NCBI GenBank assembly: GCA_900551245.1
Contig: URVC01000015.1
Span: 11,252-75,251, forward strand
Reading direction: 5' to 3'
Length of the DNA: 64,000 bases
Source: an uncultured bacterium
GTDB lineage: Bacteria > Verrucomicrobiota > Lentisphaeria > Victivallales > Victivallaceae
The stretch's first letter is position 1; each line of letters opens with the position of its first letter. A program made the position numbers and the translations under genes. Positions 15,407 through 24,182 of the stretch are shown here, piece after piece. A model generated the notes under the pieces. It saw nothing but the letters and a program-made list of their open reading frames with translations, was not told the DNA's origin and made no database searches.

Positions 15407-15997
15407 ATGGTGAAAGATCTCCTGCGCCTTGCCGAGGCGAACCAGGCCCGCGCCCGGCGGTTGTTGAAAGAGGTCGGCGTAACTGCCGCCTGGGAGGCGA
15501 TCGGGGCGGACGTTTCGCTGGTCGGCTCCCTGCGGAGCGGACTCTTGATGACGCATCGTGATATCGATGTTCACCTCTACACGGAAACGCTGAATCCGGA
15601 GGAGAGTTTCCGGGCGCTCGCCCGGATTTGCGCCCACCCGGCGGTGACCGGGATGGAATTCCGGAATCTGGCCGAAACCGGGGAGTGCTGTTTTGAATTT
15701 CACCTCTCTGTGCGCGATGAGCGCGGCGATTTGTGGCGGCTCGACATGATTCAGATCCGCCGCGGCTCGCGGTATGACGGGTATTTCGAACAGGTCGCCG
15801 ACCGGATCCGGGAGGTGCTCACCCCCGAACGGAGGCGGACCATTCTCATGCTCAAGTGCGCGGCCCCGGAAGCCGCCGGAATCATGGGGCTCGAGTATTG
15901 CCGCGCCGTGATCGAGGGCGGCGTCCGGAGCTGGCCGGAATTCATCGCATGGCGTGCGATGAATCCGGTCTCCGGCATTCTTGCATGGCGCCCCTGA
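15407..15997 (+). CDS. Nucleotidyltransferase-superfamily protein of unknown substrate
   Basis: A 196-residue protein. The ATG at 15407 has AGGAGG at 15396-15401 just upstream; the frame is open further back but lacks a ribosome site. The core motif GSLRSGLLMTHRDIDVHLY fits the GS...DxD pattern of the polymerase-beta-like nucleotidyltransferase fold, and LWRLDMIQI could supply the third acidic residue. No substrate-defining part is recognisable. It probably shares the cbiL transcript but has no obvious link to corrin synthesis. Confidence 0.65.
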   Translation: MVKDLLRLAEANQARARRLLKEVGVTAAWEAIGADVSLVGSLRSGLLMTHRDIDVHLYTETLNPEESFRALARICAHPAVTGMEFRNLAETGECCFEFHLSVRDERGDLWRLDMIQIRRGSRYDGYFEQVADRIREVLTPERRRTILMLKCAAPEAAGIMGLEYCRAVIEGGVRSWPEFIAWRAMNPVSGILAWRP

Positions 15998-16013
15998 GGA
16001 GGCGCCGTTTTCC
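15987..16013. terminator. Terminator between the convergent nucleotidyltransferase and RND genes
   Basis: GGCGCC (15987-15992) pairs with GGCGCC (16001-16006), followed by GTTTT. The stem overlaps the end of the nucleotidyltransferase gene and lies 3 bases beyond the RND stop, so it could serve transcripts from the left; the T-run is short. Confidence 0.45.
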
Positions 16014-16015
16014 CT

Positions 16016-19000
16016 TTACCACTTGCGATGGAAGAAGCCGGTGACCGCTTCCGCCGCTCTCTGGAAGATCACGTACAATCCCGGAATGAACATCATTCCG
16101 GCGATGGTCGCAACCAGCATTCCCCAGAAGGTGGTGACGCCGATCGACTGGCGGCTGCCTGCGCCGGCGCCGCTGGCGACCACCATCGGGAACACACCAA
16201 TCACGAAGGAGAGCGCGGTCATCATGACCGAGCGGAACCGGACCCGCATGCCGTTCAGAGCCGCATCCTGGATGGTTGCACCCTTGTCGCGTTCGAACTT
16301 GGAGAACTCCACCATCAGAATCGCCGTCTTGGCGGTGAGGCCGATCAGCATCAGCAACCCGAGCTGGCAGTAGATGTTCAGCGACATGTTGCTGAGTTTC
16401 AGGGCGAGGATCGCGCCGAGCGTCGCGGTCGCCACCGAGAGCATCACTGAAATCGGCATGGTCCAGCTCTCATACTGCGCCACCAGGAAGAGGTAGGCCA
16501 CCAGCAGCGAGATCATCAGCAGACTGACGATCTTGCCTTCGTTCTGGCTTTCCTGATAGCTCATATCGGTCCAGCTGATCTGGTAATCCTTGGAGAGATT
16601 CTTGTGGACGAGATCCTCCAGCAGATTCATCATCTCGCCGGAACTGAACGACGGCACACTCTGGGTGTTGATCGAGGCGGAGGGGAACATGTTGAACCGT
16701 TCCACCTGCCGGGGACCGAGAGTCCAGCGGAGGTCCGCCACCGCGCTGAGCGGAATGTTCTCGCCGGTGGTGCTGGTGACGTAGAGCTGATCGATGATGT
16801 TGAGATTCTGTCGCAGTTCCGGCGCCAGCTGAGTCTTGACCTGATAGGTCTTGCCGTACTTGTTGAAGTCGTTGATGTAGTAGGACCCGAGCTGGCTCTG
16901 GAGCGCGCTGAAGATCGAGTTGATCGTCACGTTCATCGCCTCCGCCTTGTCACGGTTGATGTCCAGATAGAGCATCGGCGTGTTGGCGTCGAACGAGGTG
17001 AAGGCGTAGACCGCCTTGCCGGTTTCCATGATCTTGGAGAGCAGATGGTTGGTCGTTTGCGCGATCTCCTGCGAATTCTGGTCGCCGGTCGCCTGCAACG
17101 AGAAGGTCACACCGCCGGTGGCGCCGAGACCCATGATGGCCGGCGGCACGAAGGCGTTGACCGAAGCGTCCGGCAGCACCGAGGCGCGTCGGATCACCTC
17201 CTGTTGAATGCGGGTGATCTGCGTCTCCGGTGTGGTCCGTTCTCCCCACGGTTTCAGGTCGACGATCAGAAGACCGAGGTTTTCCCCTTCGCCCGCGGTC
17301 AGGCTCCGGCCGGGAATGGCCAGAAGCTGGTTGATTCCGGGGATATCCTTAATCAGGTCGGAGACCTCTGCCAGCGCGGCTTCCGTCCGCGGCAGCGAAG
17401 CGCTGGCGGGGAGGACCACTTCGCAGAAGATGGTTCCCTTGTCTTCTTCCGGCAGGAAGGCGGAGGGAAGACGCTGATAGAAGTAGTAGTTCCCGAAGAG
17501 GATCAATCCGAAGAGAATGATGGTCAGCAGAGTGCGGCGCACCAGCAGGCCGCCGACGAACAGATAGGTGTTCCGAGTCCAGTTCAACCCGATGTTGAAG
17601 AGATGGAAGAAGCCGCGCGGTGTTTTGCTGGGCCGCAGGACGAGGGCGCAGAGCGCCGGGCTCAGCGTCATTGCGTTCACGGTCGAAAGGCAGAGCGCGA
17701 TGCACATGGTGACCGCGAACTGGGTGTAGATGGTGCCCACCATGCCGCCGTAGAACATGATCGGCATGTAGATGGCGACCACAACCAGAGTGGTGGCGAT
17801 CAATGCTCCGGTGAGCTGTTCCATAGTCTTCATCGCCGCGTCGAAGGGGGAGAGGTGCTCCTCATCGATCAACCGGGTGCAGTTTTCGGTGACGCAGATG
17901 GCGTCGTCCACCACCGAGCCGATCACCAGAATCAGCGCGAACATGGTCAGGGTATTGATGCTCATGTTCAGGAGATAGAGGAAGAGGAAGGTGCCGATCA
18001 GCGATACCGGGATCGTGACCGACGGAATGATCGTCGCGCGCCAGTCCTGCAGGAAGAGATAGGTGATCACCACCACCAGAATGAAGGTGAGGATCAGCGT
18101 TTCGACGATTTCCTGCATCGAGACGACAACGAACCGGGTCGAATCGTAACAGACATCCCAGGTCATGCCGTCGGGGAAGTTCTGTTTGAGTTCTTCGAGG
18201 GTTTTGTTGACCTCCTTCATGATTTCCAATGCGTTGGCGTCGTTGAGCTTGAAGATGGCCAGCACCACCGCCGGCTTGCCGTTGAGGGTACCGGTGCTGT
18301 TGTAGGTTTCGGCGCCCAGCTCCACCTTGGCGATGTCGCCGAGCCGGATCTGCCGCCCGTCTTCACCGGATTTGACGATGATGCGTTCGAACTCCTCCGG
18401 GGTGCTCAGCCGGCCCTTGGTGTCGACCTTGAACTGCATCCAGCGGCTGCTCGATTCGGTGCCGACCGAACCGGTGGCCGCCTGGATGTTCTGGCTGGCG
18501 ACTGCGTTGCGGACGTCGTCGTCGCTGATGGAGTAGGCGCGCATCTTGTAGGGGTCGAGCCAGATGCGGATGCTGTACTCCTGTTCGCCGAAAATGATGG
18601 CCTGGCCGATTCCGTCGATTCGCGCGATGGCGTCCTTGATGTGGATGCTGACGTAGTTGCTCAGAAAGAGCGGTGTATGTTCCGGATTGTCGCTGTAAAA
18701 CGCATAGGTCGCAAGCATGTCGCTGGAGCGTTTCACGACGGTGAGACCGTTGTTGACCACGTCGGTCGGCAGGGCGTGCTCGGCCCGTTTGACCGCGTTG
18801 TTGACGTTGACCAGCGCCATGTCTTCATCGGCGCCGGATTTGAAGGTCAGAGTGAGGGTGTAGTTGCCGAGGTTGTCCGACTGCGAGGAGTAGTAGACCA
18901 TGTCCTCGGTGCCGTTGACCTCCGACTCCAGCGGGGAGGCGACGGTATCGGCGATCACCTGGGCGCTCGCGCCCGGGTAGGTTGCCATGACCATGATGGT

Positions 19001-19126
19001 CGGCGGAGAGACCTGCGGATATTCCGCGATCGGCAGCCGGTAGACCGAGATGATTCCCGCCAGCATGAGGAAGAGCGAGATCACCAGCGCAAACCGGGGC
19101 CGCCGGATGAAAATTGCTGAAAACAT
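16016..19126 (-). CDS. RND-family multidrug efflux pump, HAE1 class (AcrB/MexB-like)
   Basis: A 1036-residue proton-driven inner-membrane exporter, full length for the family. It starts MFSAIFIRRPRFALVISLF, the usual N-terminal amphipathic helix plus TM1. GSVVDDAICVTEN carries the paired aspartates at residues 407-408, and GLTAKTAIL carries Lys933, the equivalents of the AcrB proton-relay residues. Two large porter loops follow TM1 and TM7. It follows the adaptor gene by 12 bases in a marR-adaptor-pump operon. No TolC gene is in this operon, so it must borrow an outer-membrane duct, possibly the homologue at 534 or one outside the window. Confidence 0.95.
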   Translation of the reverse strand: MFSAIFIRRPRFALVISLFLMLAGIISVYRLPIAEYPQVSPPTIMVMATYPGASAQVIADTVASPLESEVNGTEDMVYYSSQSDNLGNYTLTLTFKSGADEDMALVNVNNAVKRAEHALPTDVVNNGLTVVKRSSDMLATYAFYSDNPEHTPLFLSNYVSIHIKDAIARIDGIGQAIIFGEQEYSIRIWLDPYKMRAYSISDDDVRNAVASQNIQAATGSVGTESSSRWMQFKVDTKGRLSTPEEFERIIVKSGEDGRQIRLGDIAKVELGAETYNSTGTLNGKPAVVLAIFKLNDANALEIMKEVNKTLEELKQNFPDGMTWDVCYDSTRFVVVSMQEIVETLILTFILVVVITYLFLQDWRATIIPSVTIPVSLIGTFLFLYLLNMSINTLTMFALILVIGSVVDDAICVTENCTRLIDEEHLSPFDAAMKTMEQLTGALIATTLVVVAIYMPIMFYGGMVGTIYTQFAVTMCIALCLSTVNAMTLSPALCALVLRPSKTPRGFFHLFNIGLNWTRNTYLFVGGLLVRRTLLTIILFGLILFGNYYFYQRLPSAFLPEEDKGTIFCEVVLPASASLPRTEAALAEVSDLIKDIPGINQLLAIPGRSLTAGEGENLGLLIVDLKPWGERTTPETQITRIQQEVIRRASVLPDASVNAFVPPAIMGLGATGGVTFSLQATGDQNSQEIAQTTNHLLSKIMETGKAVYAFTSFDANTPMLYLDINRDKAEAMNVTINSIFSALQSQLGSYYINDFNKYGKTYQVKTQLAPELRQNLNIIDQLYVTSTTGENIPLSAVADLRWTLGPRQVERFNMFPSASINTQSVPSFSSGEMMNLLEDLVHKNLSKDYQISWTDMSYQESQNEGKIVSLLMISLLVAYLFLVAQYESWTMPISVMLSVATATLGAILALKLSNMSLNIYCQLGLLMLIGLTAKTAILMVEFSKFERDKGATIQDAALNGMRVRFRSVMMTALSFVIGVFPMVVASGAGAGSRQSIGVTTFWGMLVATIAGMMFIPGLYVIFQRAAEAVTGFFHRKW

Positions 19127-19138
19127 GAGGAGATCTCC

Positions 19139-20239
19139 TTACTTGAGTCCGGTTTCAAAGACGGGGTTGACCGTCTCTCCCGGTCTGGTTTTGTTGATGC
19201 CGCCGACGACGACGGTTTCATTGGGTTTGAGGCCGGATTGCACGATCTGACGATCCTTTACCTGTGGTCCGATGACGATGTTCCGGCGTTCGATCTTGTT
19301 CTCCGGTCCGACGACGTAGACGTAGTGATGTTGGCCGTCGGTCATCAGGGCGGTGACGCTGACTGCGGGAAGAGGTTTGTCGAACTTTTCACTGAATTTC
19401 ACCATGACGTAGCCGCCGGGAATCAGCGCCATGTCGGGATTTTCCCCCACCAGCTGAATCATGATGGTACCAGTCTTCGTGTCGATCTGGTTGTCGATGA
19501 AGTCGACCTTGATTTTTCCCTTGTAGGGCTGGTTGTCCGCGCGGACGATTTCAAGACCTTCCGAGGAGAGCTGGCCGTTGCGGCTGTGCTTGAAGAAATC
19601 CGCTTCGCTCATCGCAAACCGGATGTTGATCGGGTCGAACTGGACGATGGTGGCAAGCGTTCCTTTTTCCGGTGTGATGTAGTTGCCTTCGCTGTAGATG
19701 TTCCGGCCGATTCTGCCGGTGAGCGGAGCGTAGATCTTGGTGTAGGAGAGATCGTTTTCCGCGAGGACGAGGTCGGCGTTGGCTTCATCGAGTTTGCCTG
19801 CGTAGACCCGGTAGGAACGGAGAGCGTTCTCATAGGTGGTCTGTGCGGTGGCGTTGGTCTGGTAGAGCTGGGAATACCGCTCTTTTTCCCGGGTGGCATA
19901 GTCGAGTTCCGCCTGGGTCTGTTTGATCGTCGCCCGGGCGATGGCGACGTTCTCCCGGTAGATGGTGTCCTCGATCTGGAACAGCAGGTCGCCTTTTTTG
20001 ACCAGGCTGCCCTCCTTGAAGGCCGATTTCCACATGACGCCGTTGATCCGGGCGACGATATCGACCGTTTCGGAGGCGGCGACGGTGCCGACGTAGGTTT
20101 TGGGTTCGGTTTGCGAGAGTTCCGTGACCTTCTCCACCCGGACCGACGGCGCGGTCGTTTCCGGCCCCGCCGCCTGAACTCCCAGTCCGGCGGCTCCGCA
20201 GATGGCGGCTGTCATAATTCTTCGAAAGAAAACATTCAT
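19139..20239 (-). CDS. RND periplasmic adaptor (AcrA/MexA-like membrane-fusion protein)
   Basis: A 366-residue adaptor pairing with the pump encoded 12 bases downstream. It has a signal sequence (MTAAICGAAGLGVQAAG), lipoyl halves (VDIVARINGVMWKSAFKEGS and IYAPLTGRIGRNIYSEGNYI), a coiled-coil hairpin with KERYSQLYQTNATAQTTYE, a beta-barrel and a membrane-proximal domain (YVYVVGPENKIERRNI). No lipobox is clear. It is 66 bases after the MarR regulator on the same strand, so it is likely controlled by it. Confidence 0.92.
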   Translation of the reverse strand: MNVFFRRIMTAAICGAAGLGVQAAGPETTAPSVRVEKVTELSQTEPKTYVGTVAASETVDIVARINGVMWKSAFKEGSLVKKGDLLFQIEDTIYRENVAIARATIKQTQAELDYATREKERYSQLYQTNATAQTTYENALRSYRVYAGKLDEANADLVLAENDLSYTKIYAPLTGRIGRNIYSEGNYITPEKGTLATIVQFDPINIRFAMSEADFFKHSRNGQLSSEGLEIVRADNQPYKGKIKVDFIDNQIDTKTGTIMIQLVGENPDMALIPGGYVMVKFSEKFDKPLPAVSVTALMTDGQHHYVYVVGPENKIERRNIVIGPQVKDRQIVQSGLKPNETVVVGGINKTRPGETVNPVFETGLK

Positions 20240-20305
20240 TATTTCACCTCAAAAACTGAATTTTTTCTATTAACGGAAAAAAAGTGACAAAATTCTATGC
20301 AAAGA

Positions 20306-20740
20306 TCAAATCTGTTCTGCTCTGCGGGAGATCTCCTCGCAGTTTTTCAAAAAACGGCGGAGCACCTCGTCGCTCATCGGTCCGCGCAGTTGCTGCGTGA
20401 CCTGCTTGTGGCAGGAGACAATGTTGGCCTGAATCTCCTTTGCCTTGCCTGTCAATACGATTTTCTTCAGTCTGCCGTCGGTTGAAACCGATTCCCGGCT
20501 GATCAAACCCTCCTGTTCCAATGCTTGAAGCAACCCGGTTACCGAGGAGGGGCGGATGCCGAACTCCTCTTCGATGTCCTTTTGAAAAATATCCTGCTCC
20601 ATGGAGACGATCGACAGAAACGCGAGCAGTCTCGCCTGGCTGCCGGAGACGCCGGAGATTCTCGCCTGCCGGTCCGCCATTCGCTCAATGCGTCTTGCCA
20701 TGTAGAAGATCGTACCGATCAAATCACGGTGTTTGAGCAC
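20306..20740 (-). CDS. MarR-family repressor of the RND efflux operon
   Basis: A 144-residue winged-helix regulator. The GTG at 20740 has a strong AAGGAGGG ribosome site (complement of 20748-20755). DIFQKDIEEEFGIRPSSVTGLLQALEQ is the helix-turn-helix, and GLISRESVSTDGRLKKIVLT is the wing with the usual DxR feature. As first gene of the operon it probably represses itself and the pump until a toxic ligand binds. Confidence 0.88.
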   Translation of the reverse strand: MLKHRDLIGTIFYMARRIERMADRQARISGVSGSQARLLAFLSIVSMEQDIFQKDIEEEFGIRPSSVTGLLQALEQEGLISRESVSTDGRLKKIVLTGKAKEIQANIVSCHKQVTQQLRGPMSDEVLRRFLKNCEEISRRAEQI

Positions 20741-20760
20741 TGCAAACCCTCCTTGTTATA

Positions 20761-20802
20761 TAGTTTCCTAACTAATATAATAAAAAAAATTTGTTTTTTC
20801 AA
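20761..20802 (-). promoter_or_regulatory. Promoter and MarR-type operator of the efflux operon
   Basis: On the minus strand TTGAAA (20802-20797), 17 bases, TATATT (20779-20774). Directly downstream, around the start of transcription, is the palindrome TAGTT-TCCT-AACTA (20761-20774). A repressor bound there would block initiation, as expected for MarR self-control. Confidence 0.65.
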
Positions 20803-20875
20803 ATTGAAAATCAGGAAATCTTAAGTTTTTTGATGATGGAGCGGAGGAGGATGGCGTGAAATGGGTGTTCTGCTG

Positions 20876-20904
20876 TTGAAAAGGGGAAGGGTGTGGTTTA
20901 TATT
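20876..20904 (+). promoter_or_regulatory. Promoter of the phosphohexomutase operon: TTGAAA-17-TATATT
   Basis: TTGAAA at 20876-20881 and TATATT at 20899-20904 with 17 bases between. Transcription would begin near 20911, which rules out the upstream in-frame GTG at 20893 as the start of the mutase gene. Confidence 0.65.
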
Positions 20905-20934
20905 ACCGGAAGGAACGAAGAGATTGCTTTGCAG

Positions 20935-22314
20935 ATGGGCAGATTCAACACATTGAAATTCTCCGAAAGCGGCGTGCGCGGCATTGTCGGCGAGGGGCTG
21001 ACGCCGCGGCTGGTCGCGGAACTCGGTGCCGCGTTCGGCCTCTACCGGGGCGGCGGGCGCGTCGTGGTCGGGCGGGATACCCGCGCCACCGGGGCGATGT
21101 TCGAGGAGGCGCTTTCGGCCGGGCTGCTCTCGGCCGGATGCCAGGTGGTCAAGCTCGGCGTTGTGCCGACGCCGACCATTCAGTTCACTGTTTCGCGCAT
21201 CGGCGCTTCGGGGGGGATCGCGATTACCGCGAGCCACAACCCGGCCCAGTGGAACGCGCTCAAGTTCATCGGCGGCGACGGCATGTTTCTCGATCCGGCG
21301 GAGGCGGCGGAACTCTTCGATCTCTACAGCCAGGGCAATCCCCCCTGCCGGGTGGAAAAGGATCTGCGCGATGTGCGCACGATGACGGGGGCGTTTGCCG
21401 CGCATGAGGAGCGGATTTTTTCGGTCATCGACACGGAGCGGGTGCGCCGCCGCCGTTTCCGGGTGGCGGTCGACTGTGCCAACGGCGTGGGCGCGCTCTA
21501 TTCGGCGGAGTTTCTGCGTCACCTCGGCTGTGAGGTGTTTCCGATTCACGATGAGACGGACGGCTGTTTCCGGCGTCCTCCGGAGCCGCTGCCGGAGAAT
21601 CTTGGGGCGCTCTGCGAAACCGTGCGGAACTTTCATTGCGATATCGGGTTCGGGCAGGATCCCGACGGGGACCGGCTCACGGTGGTGACCGACCGCGGCG
21701 AGGCGCTCAATCCGCACTACACGGTGGCGCTGGCGGTGGAGCAGGTGCTCGACGGCGGAGATCCCGGGCCGGTGGTGGTGAACATTCAGACGTCGCGCCT
21801 GCTGGAGGCGATCGCCGCCTCGTATCATTGCGGCCTGGTCCTCTCGAAAGTGGGGGAGATCAACGTGGTCGAAAAGATGCTGGAGACCGACAGCATGATC
21901 GGCGGCGAGGGCAACTGCGGCGGGGTGATCTACCGCCGGGTTCACTCCGGGCGGGACAGTTTCACGGCGATGGCGCTGATTCTCGAACGGCTCGCGTTTT
22001 CCGACCGGCCGCTTTCCGGAATCGTGGCGGAGTTTCCGGCGCAGTACAATCTTTCCGCCCGTTTCCCGGTGCCGCCGATTGCCGCGCGGAACGTGCTCGA
22101 TCACTTCCGCAGGAAATATGCGGACCGTTCGCCGCTGACCTTTGACGGTCTGCGTTTCGATCTTGATGCGGGGCGGGTGCTGATGCGCTCATCGAACACC
22201 GAACCGATTTTCCGGCTGAACGTCGAAGCGGAGGAGCGCGGCGCCGCCGAGGCGCTGCTGGAGCGTTTTTCCGCGGAGATTCGCGCGGAGCTAACCAACG
22301 AGGGGGAATTGTGA
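20935..22314 (+). CDS. Alpha-D-phosphohexomutase (phosphomannomutase/phosphoglucomutase type)
   Basis: A 459-residue enzyme interconverting hexose 1- and 6-phosphates through a phosphoserine. All family blocks are present: the N-terminal SGVRGIVGEGLTP, the catalytic loop TASHNP with Ser100, the metal loop DPDGDR, the sugar loop GGEGNCGG, and the phosphate-binding RSSNTEPIFRLNVEA. The last motif and TASHNP look more like ManB/CpsG-type than GlmM-type enzymes, so mannose- or glucose-phosphate is likelier than glucosamine-phosphate. I take ATG at 20935 because the promoter lies at 20876-20904; the ribosome site is weak and a TTG at 20929 is possible. It overlaps the next gene by 4 bases. Confidence 0.85.
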   Translation: MGRFNTLKFSESGVRGIVGEGLTPRLVAELGAAFGLYRGGGRVVVGRDTRATGAMFEEALSAGLLSAGCQVVKLGVVPTPTIQFTVSRIGASGGIAITASHNPAQWNALKFIGGDGMFLDPAEAAELFDLYSQGNPPCRVEKDLRDVRTMTGAFAAHEERIFSVIDTERVRRRRFRVAVDCANGVGALYSAEFLRHLGCEVFPIHDETDGCFRRPPEPLPENLGALCETVRNFHCDIGFGQDPDGDRLTVVTDRGEALNPHYTVALAVEQVLDGGDPGPVVVNIQTSRLLEAIAASYHCGLVLSKVGEINVVEKMLETDSMIGGEGNCGGVIYRRVHSGRDSFTAMALILERLAFSDRPLSGIVAEFPAQYNLSARFPVPPIAARNVLDHFRRKYADRSPLTFDGLRFDLDAGRVLMRSSNTEPIFRLNVEAEERGAAEALLERFSAEIRAELTNEGEL

Positions 22315-22985
22315 CGGAAGCGAAGTTCTATCTTTTTGACATGGATCATACGCTGATCCAGGCCGATTGCGATGTGACCTGGAAGCAGTTCGCGGTGGCG
22401 CACAAGCTGGCGCCGGAGACGGCGCTTGCCGAGGCGGACCGCTTTTTCGACGACTACAATGCCGGGAAACTGGACATCGAAGCCTTTCATGAGTTTCAGT
22501 TCCGGGAGTTCGCCGGGAACACTGTTGAGCGGATGGCGGAGCTGGCTGAGCTGCACTTCCGGGAGTTCATCGCCGACCGACTTTACCCGGAGGCGGTGAA
22601 GTTGATCGGCGAACTGCGTGTTGCGGGGCTTCCGGTCGGCATCCTCACCTCGACCAATTCGGTGATCGCCACCCCGGTGGCGCGGGCGTTCGGCATCGAT
22701 CTGGTGCTCGGCACACAGCTGGAGCTGCGCGACGGGCGGTACACCGGCCGAATCGCCGGCGTCTACGGCGTCGGCCCGGGCAAGGTGGAGATCGCCGCCG
22801 CCGAGCTGAAACAGCGGGGATTCACGCTTGCGGAGCTCGCCTATTACGGTGACAGCATCAACGACCGGTACATTCTCGAAGCGTGCGGATTCCCGTATAC
22901 GGTCAATCCTTCGGCGTCGCTGCGGGCTCTGGCGGAAGAGCTCCACTGGCCGATCCTCAGCTGGAAACGGGAGGCGGAGAAGTGA
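22311..22985 (+). CDS. HAD-superfamily phosphatase (SerB-like subclass IB)
   Basis: A 224-residue hydrolase. GTG at 22311 overlaps the mutase stop and follows a GAGGGGGA-type ribosome site. FDMDHTL holds the nucleophile pair Asp10/Asp12, LTSTN is motif II, GPGKVE carries the motif III Lys, and YYGDSINDRYILE is motif IV. An all-helical cap lies at about residues 20-90, as in phosphoserine-phosphatase-like enzymes. The substrate is unknown; with the mutase upstream a sugar phosphate is possible. It overlaps the PHP gene by 4 bases. Confidence 0.85.
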   Translation: MTEAKFYLFDMDHTLIQADCDVTWKQFAVAHKLAPETALAEADRFFDDYNAGKLDIEAFHEFQFREFAGNTVERMAELAELHFREFIADRLYPEAVKLIGELRVAGLPVGILTSTNSVIATPVARAFGIDLVLGTQLELRDGRYTGRIAGVYGVGPGKVEIAAAELKQRGFTLAELAYYGDSINDRYILEACGFPYTVNPSASLRALAEELHWPILSWKREAEK

Positions 22986-24124
22986 AGGTCGCCCTGATCT
23001 CCAACCCCCGCCACCGTGCCGGGGACCGGATGGAGTTCCTGCTGTTGCGCGCCGCCCATTGGCTCTCCCGCTTCGAACCGGCGGATCTGCTGCTGGTGAC
23101 GGGGGAGCTGACCGCAGGGAACGCGGCTCCGGAGCCGGGGTTTCTCGAGGCTTTCTACGCTTCGCTCGCCCGGCGCAAATCGGAGCTGCCGGTGATTTTT
23201 CCGGGGGCCGTCGAGCCGGTGACGGTCTGCGGGGAGTCGCTTGCGCCCGCCGCGCTGGCCGGGCGGATTCGCGAGGCGGCCGGGCGGGTGCCGGATTTTG
23301 AGACCTCTCCCTTCGAATATCTGGTTGCGGAGTTCGACGGCGGCGCACTGCCGAAGGTGGAGCGCCGGGCGTTGATCGAACCGGAACTTGCCGCACAGGT
23401 GACCGATTTTCACATCCACACGTCGGCGGCGTACTGCAGTGAGAACATGCACGTGGACGGGGCGCTGGAGATGGCGAAGCTCTCCGGACTCGGCGGAGTT
23501 TCCTTTGCCGAACACTCCGGCCAGCTCTACTTCGAGAGCGACGACTACTGGAACGGGCGTTCGGTCTGGCGCACCCGGGGGACGCCGGAGGGGTGCCGGG
23601 CGATCGACCGCTCCGACGAGTACCGCGCCGAACTCCGCACGCCGGGGCGCTACCGGCACGGATTCGAGCTCGACGTCGACCGGAACGGCGATGTCCTGCT
23701 TGCGGAAAAAGAGTGTCCGCTCGCCGAAGTCCGGCTGGGGGCGGTGCACTTTCTGGTCAACCGGAGCGACCTGCGCGAAGCGTCGCGGGAGTTTCTTTTC
23801 TACACCGAATCGCTGCTGAAGTACGGCGTCGACATTCTCGCCCATCCGTTCCGCATCTTCGCCTGGGCGGGGCTGGAGAAACCGGCGGAACTGTTTGCGC
23901 CGGTCGCCGATCTGCTGGCGCGCTACGGGGTCGCGGCGGAGGTCAACTTTCACCAGAACCAGCCGGAACATGAATTTTTTGAACTCTGCCTGAAGAAGGG
24001 GGTGCGGCTGTCGCTGGGGAGCGATTCGCACAACCTCTACGAGGTGGGGTTTTTCCTGCCGCACTTCCGCTTCCTCCGGGAGCTGGGGGTTGCCGGGAAA
24101 CTGGATGAGGTGATCTTCCGCTGA
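22982..24124 (+). CDS. PHP-domain phosphoesterase with an N-terminal degenerate metallophosphoesterase-like domain
   Basis: A 380-residue protein starting at GTG 22982, 4 bases inside the HAD gene, with GGGAGGCGG upstream. Residues about 140-380 are a PHP domain: FHIHTS with His144/His146, FAEHSGQLYF, DILAHPFRIFAWAG and SLGSDSHNLYEVG supply the metal ligands expected of that fold. Residues 1-135 follow the metallophosphoesterase layout (ALISNPRHRAG, LLLVTGELTAGN, VIFPGAVEP), but the metal-binding Asp, Asp and Asn-His positions are replaced, so this half is probably inactive. A hydrolytic role on a phosphorylated small molecule is likely; the substrate is unknown. Confidence 0.78.
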   Translation: MKVALISNPRHRAGDRMEFLLLRAAHWLSRFEPADLLLVTGELTAGNAAPEPGFLEAFYASLARRKSELPVIFPGAVEPVTVCGESLAPAALAGRIREAAGRVPDFETSPFEYLVAEFDGGALPKVERRALIEPELAAQVTDFHIHTSAAYCSENMHVDGALEMAKLSGLGGVSFAEHSGQLYFESDDYWNGRSVWRTRGTPEGCRAIDRSDEYRAELRTPGRYRHGFELDVDRNGDVLLAEKECPLAEVRLGAVHFLVNRSDLREASREFLFYTESLLKYGVDILAHPFRIFAWAGLEKPAELFAPVADLLARYGVAAEVNFHQNQPEHEFFELCLKKGVRLSLGSDSHNLYEVGFFLPHFRFLRELGVAGKLDEVIFR

Positions 24125-24182
24125 ACTTGCCGAGCGGCGCCGGAATCGATGACAGGCCGTTGTGCCGGAAAGGATAAAATCC

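Noticed and set aside
16604..19120. 838-codon plus-strand open frame opposite the RND pump
   Set aside because: Antisense shadow of a well-conserved pump gene.
20893..20934. Upstream GTG start for the phosphohexomutase
   Set aside because: It would lie between the -35 and -10 boxes of the predicted promoter and adds residues without similarity to the family.
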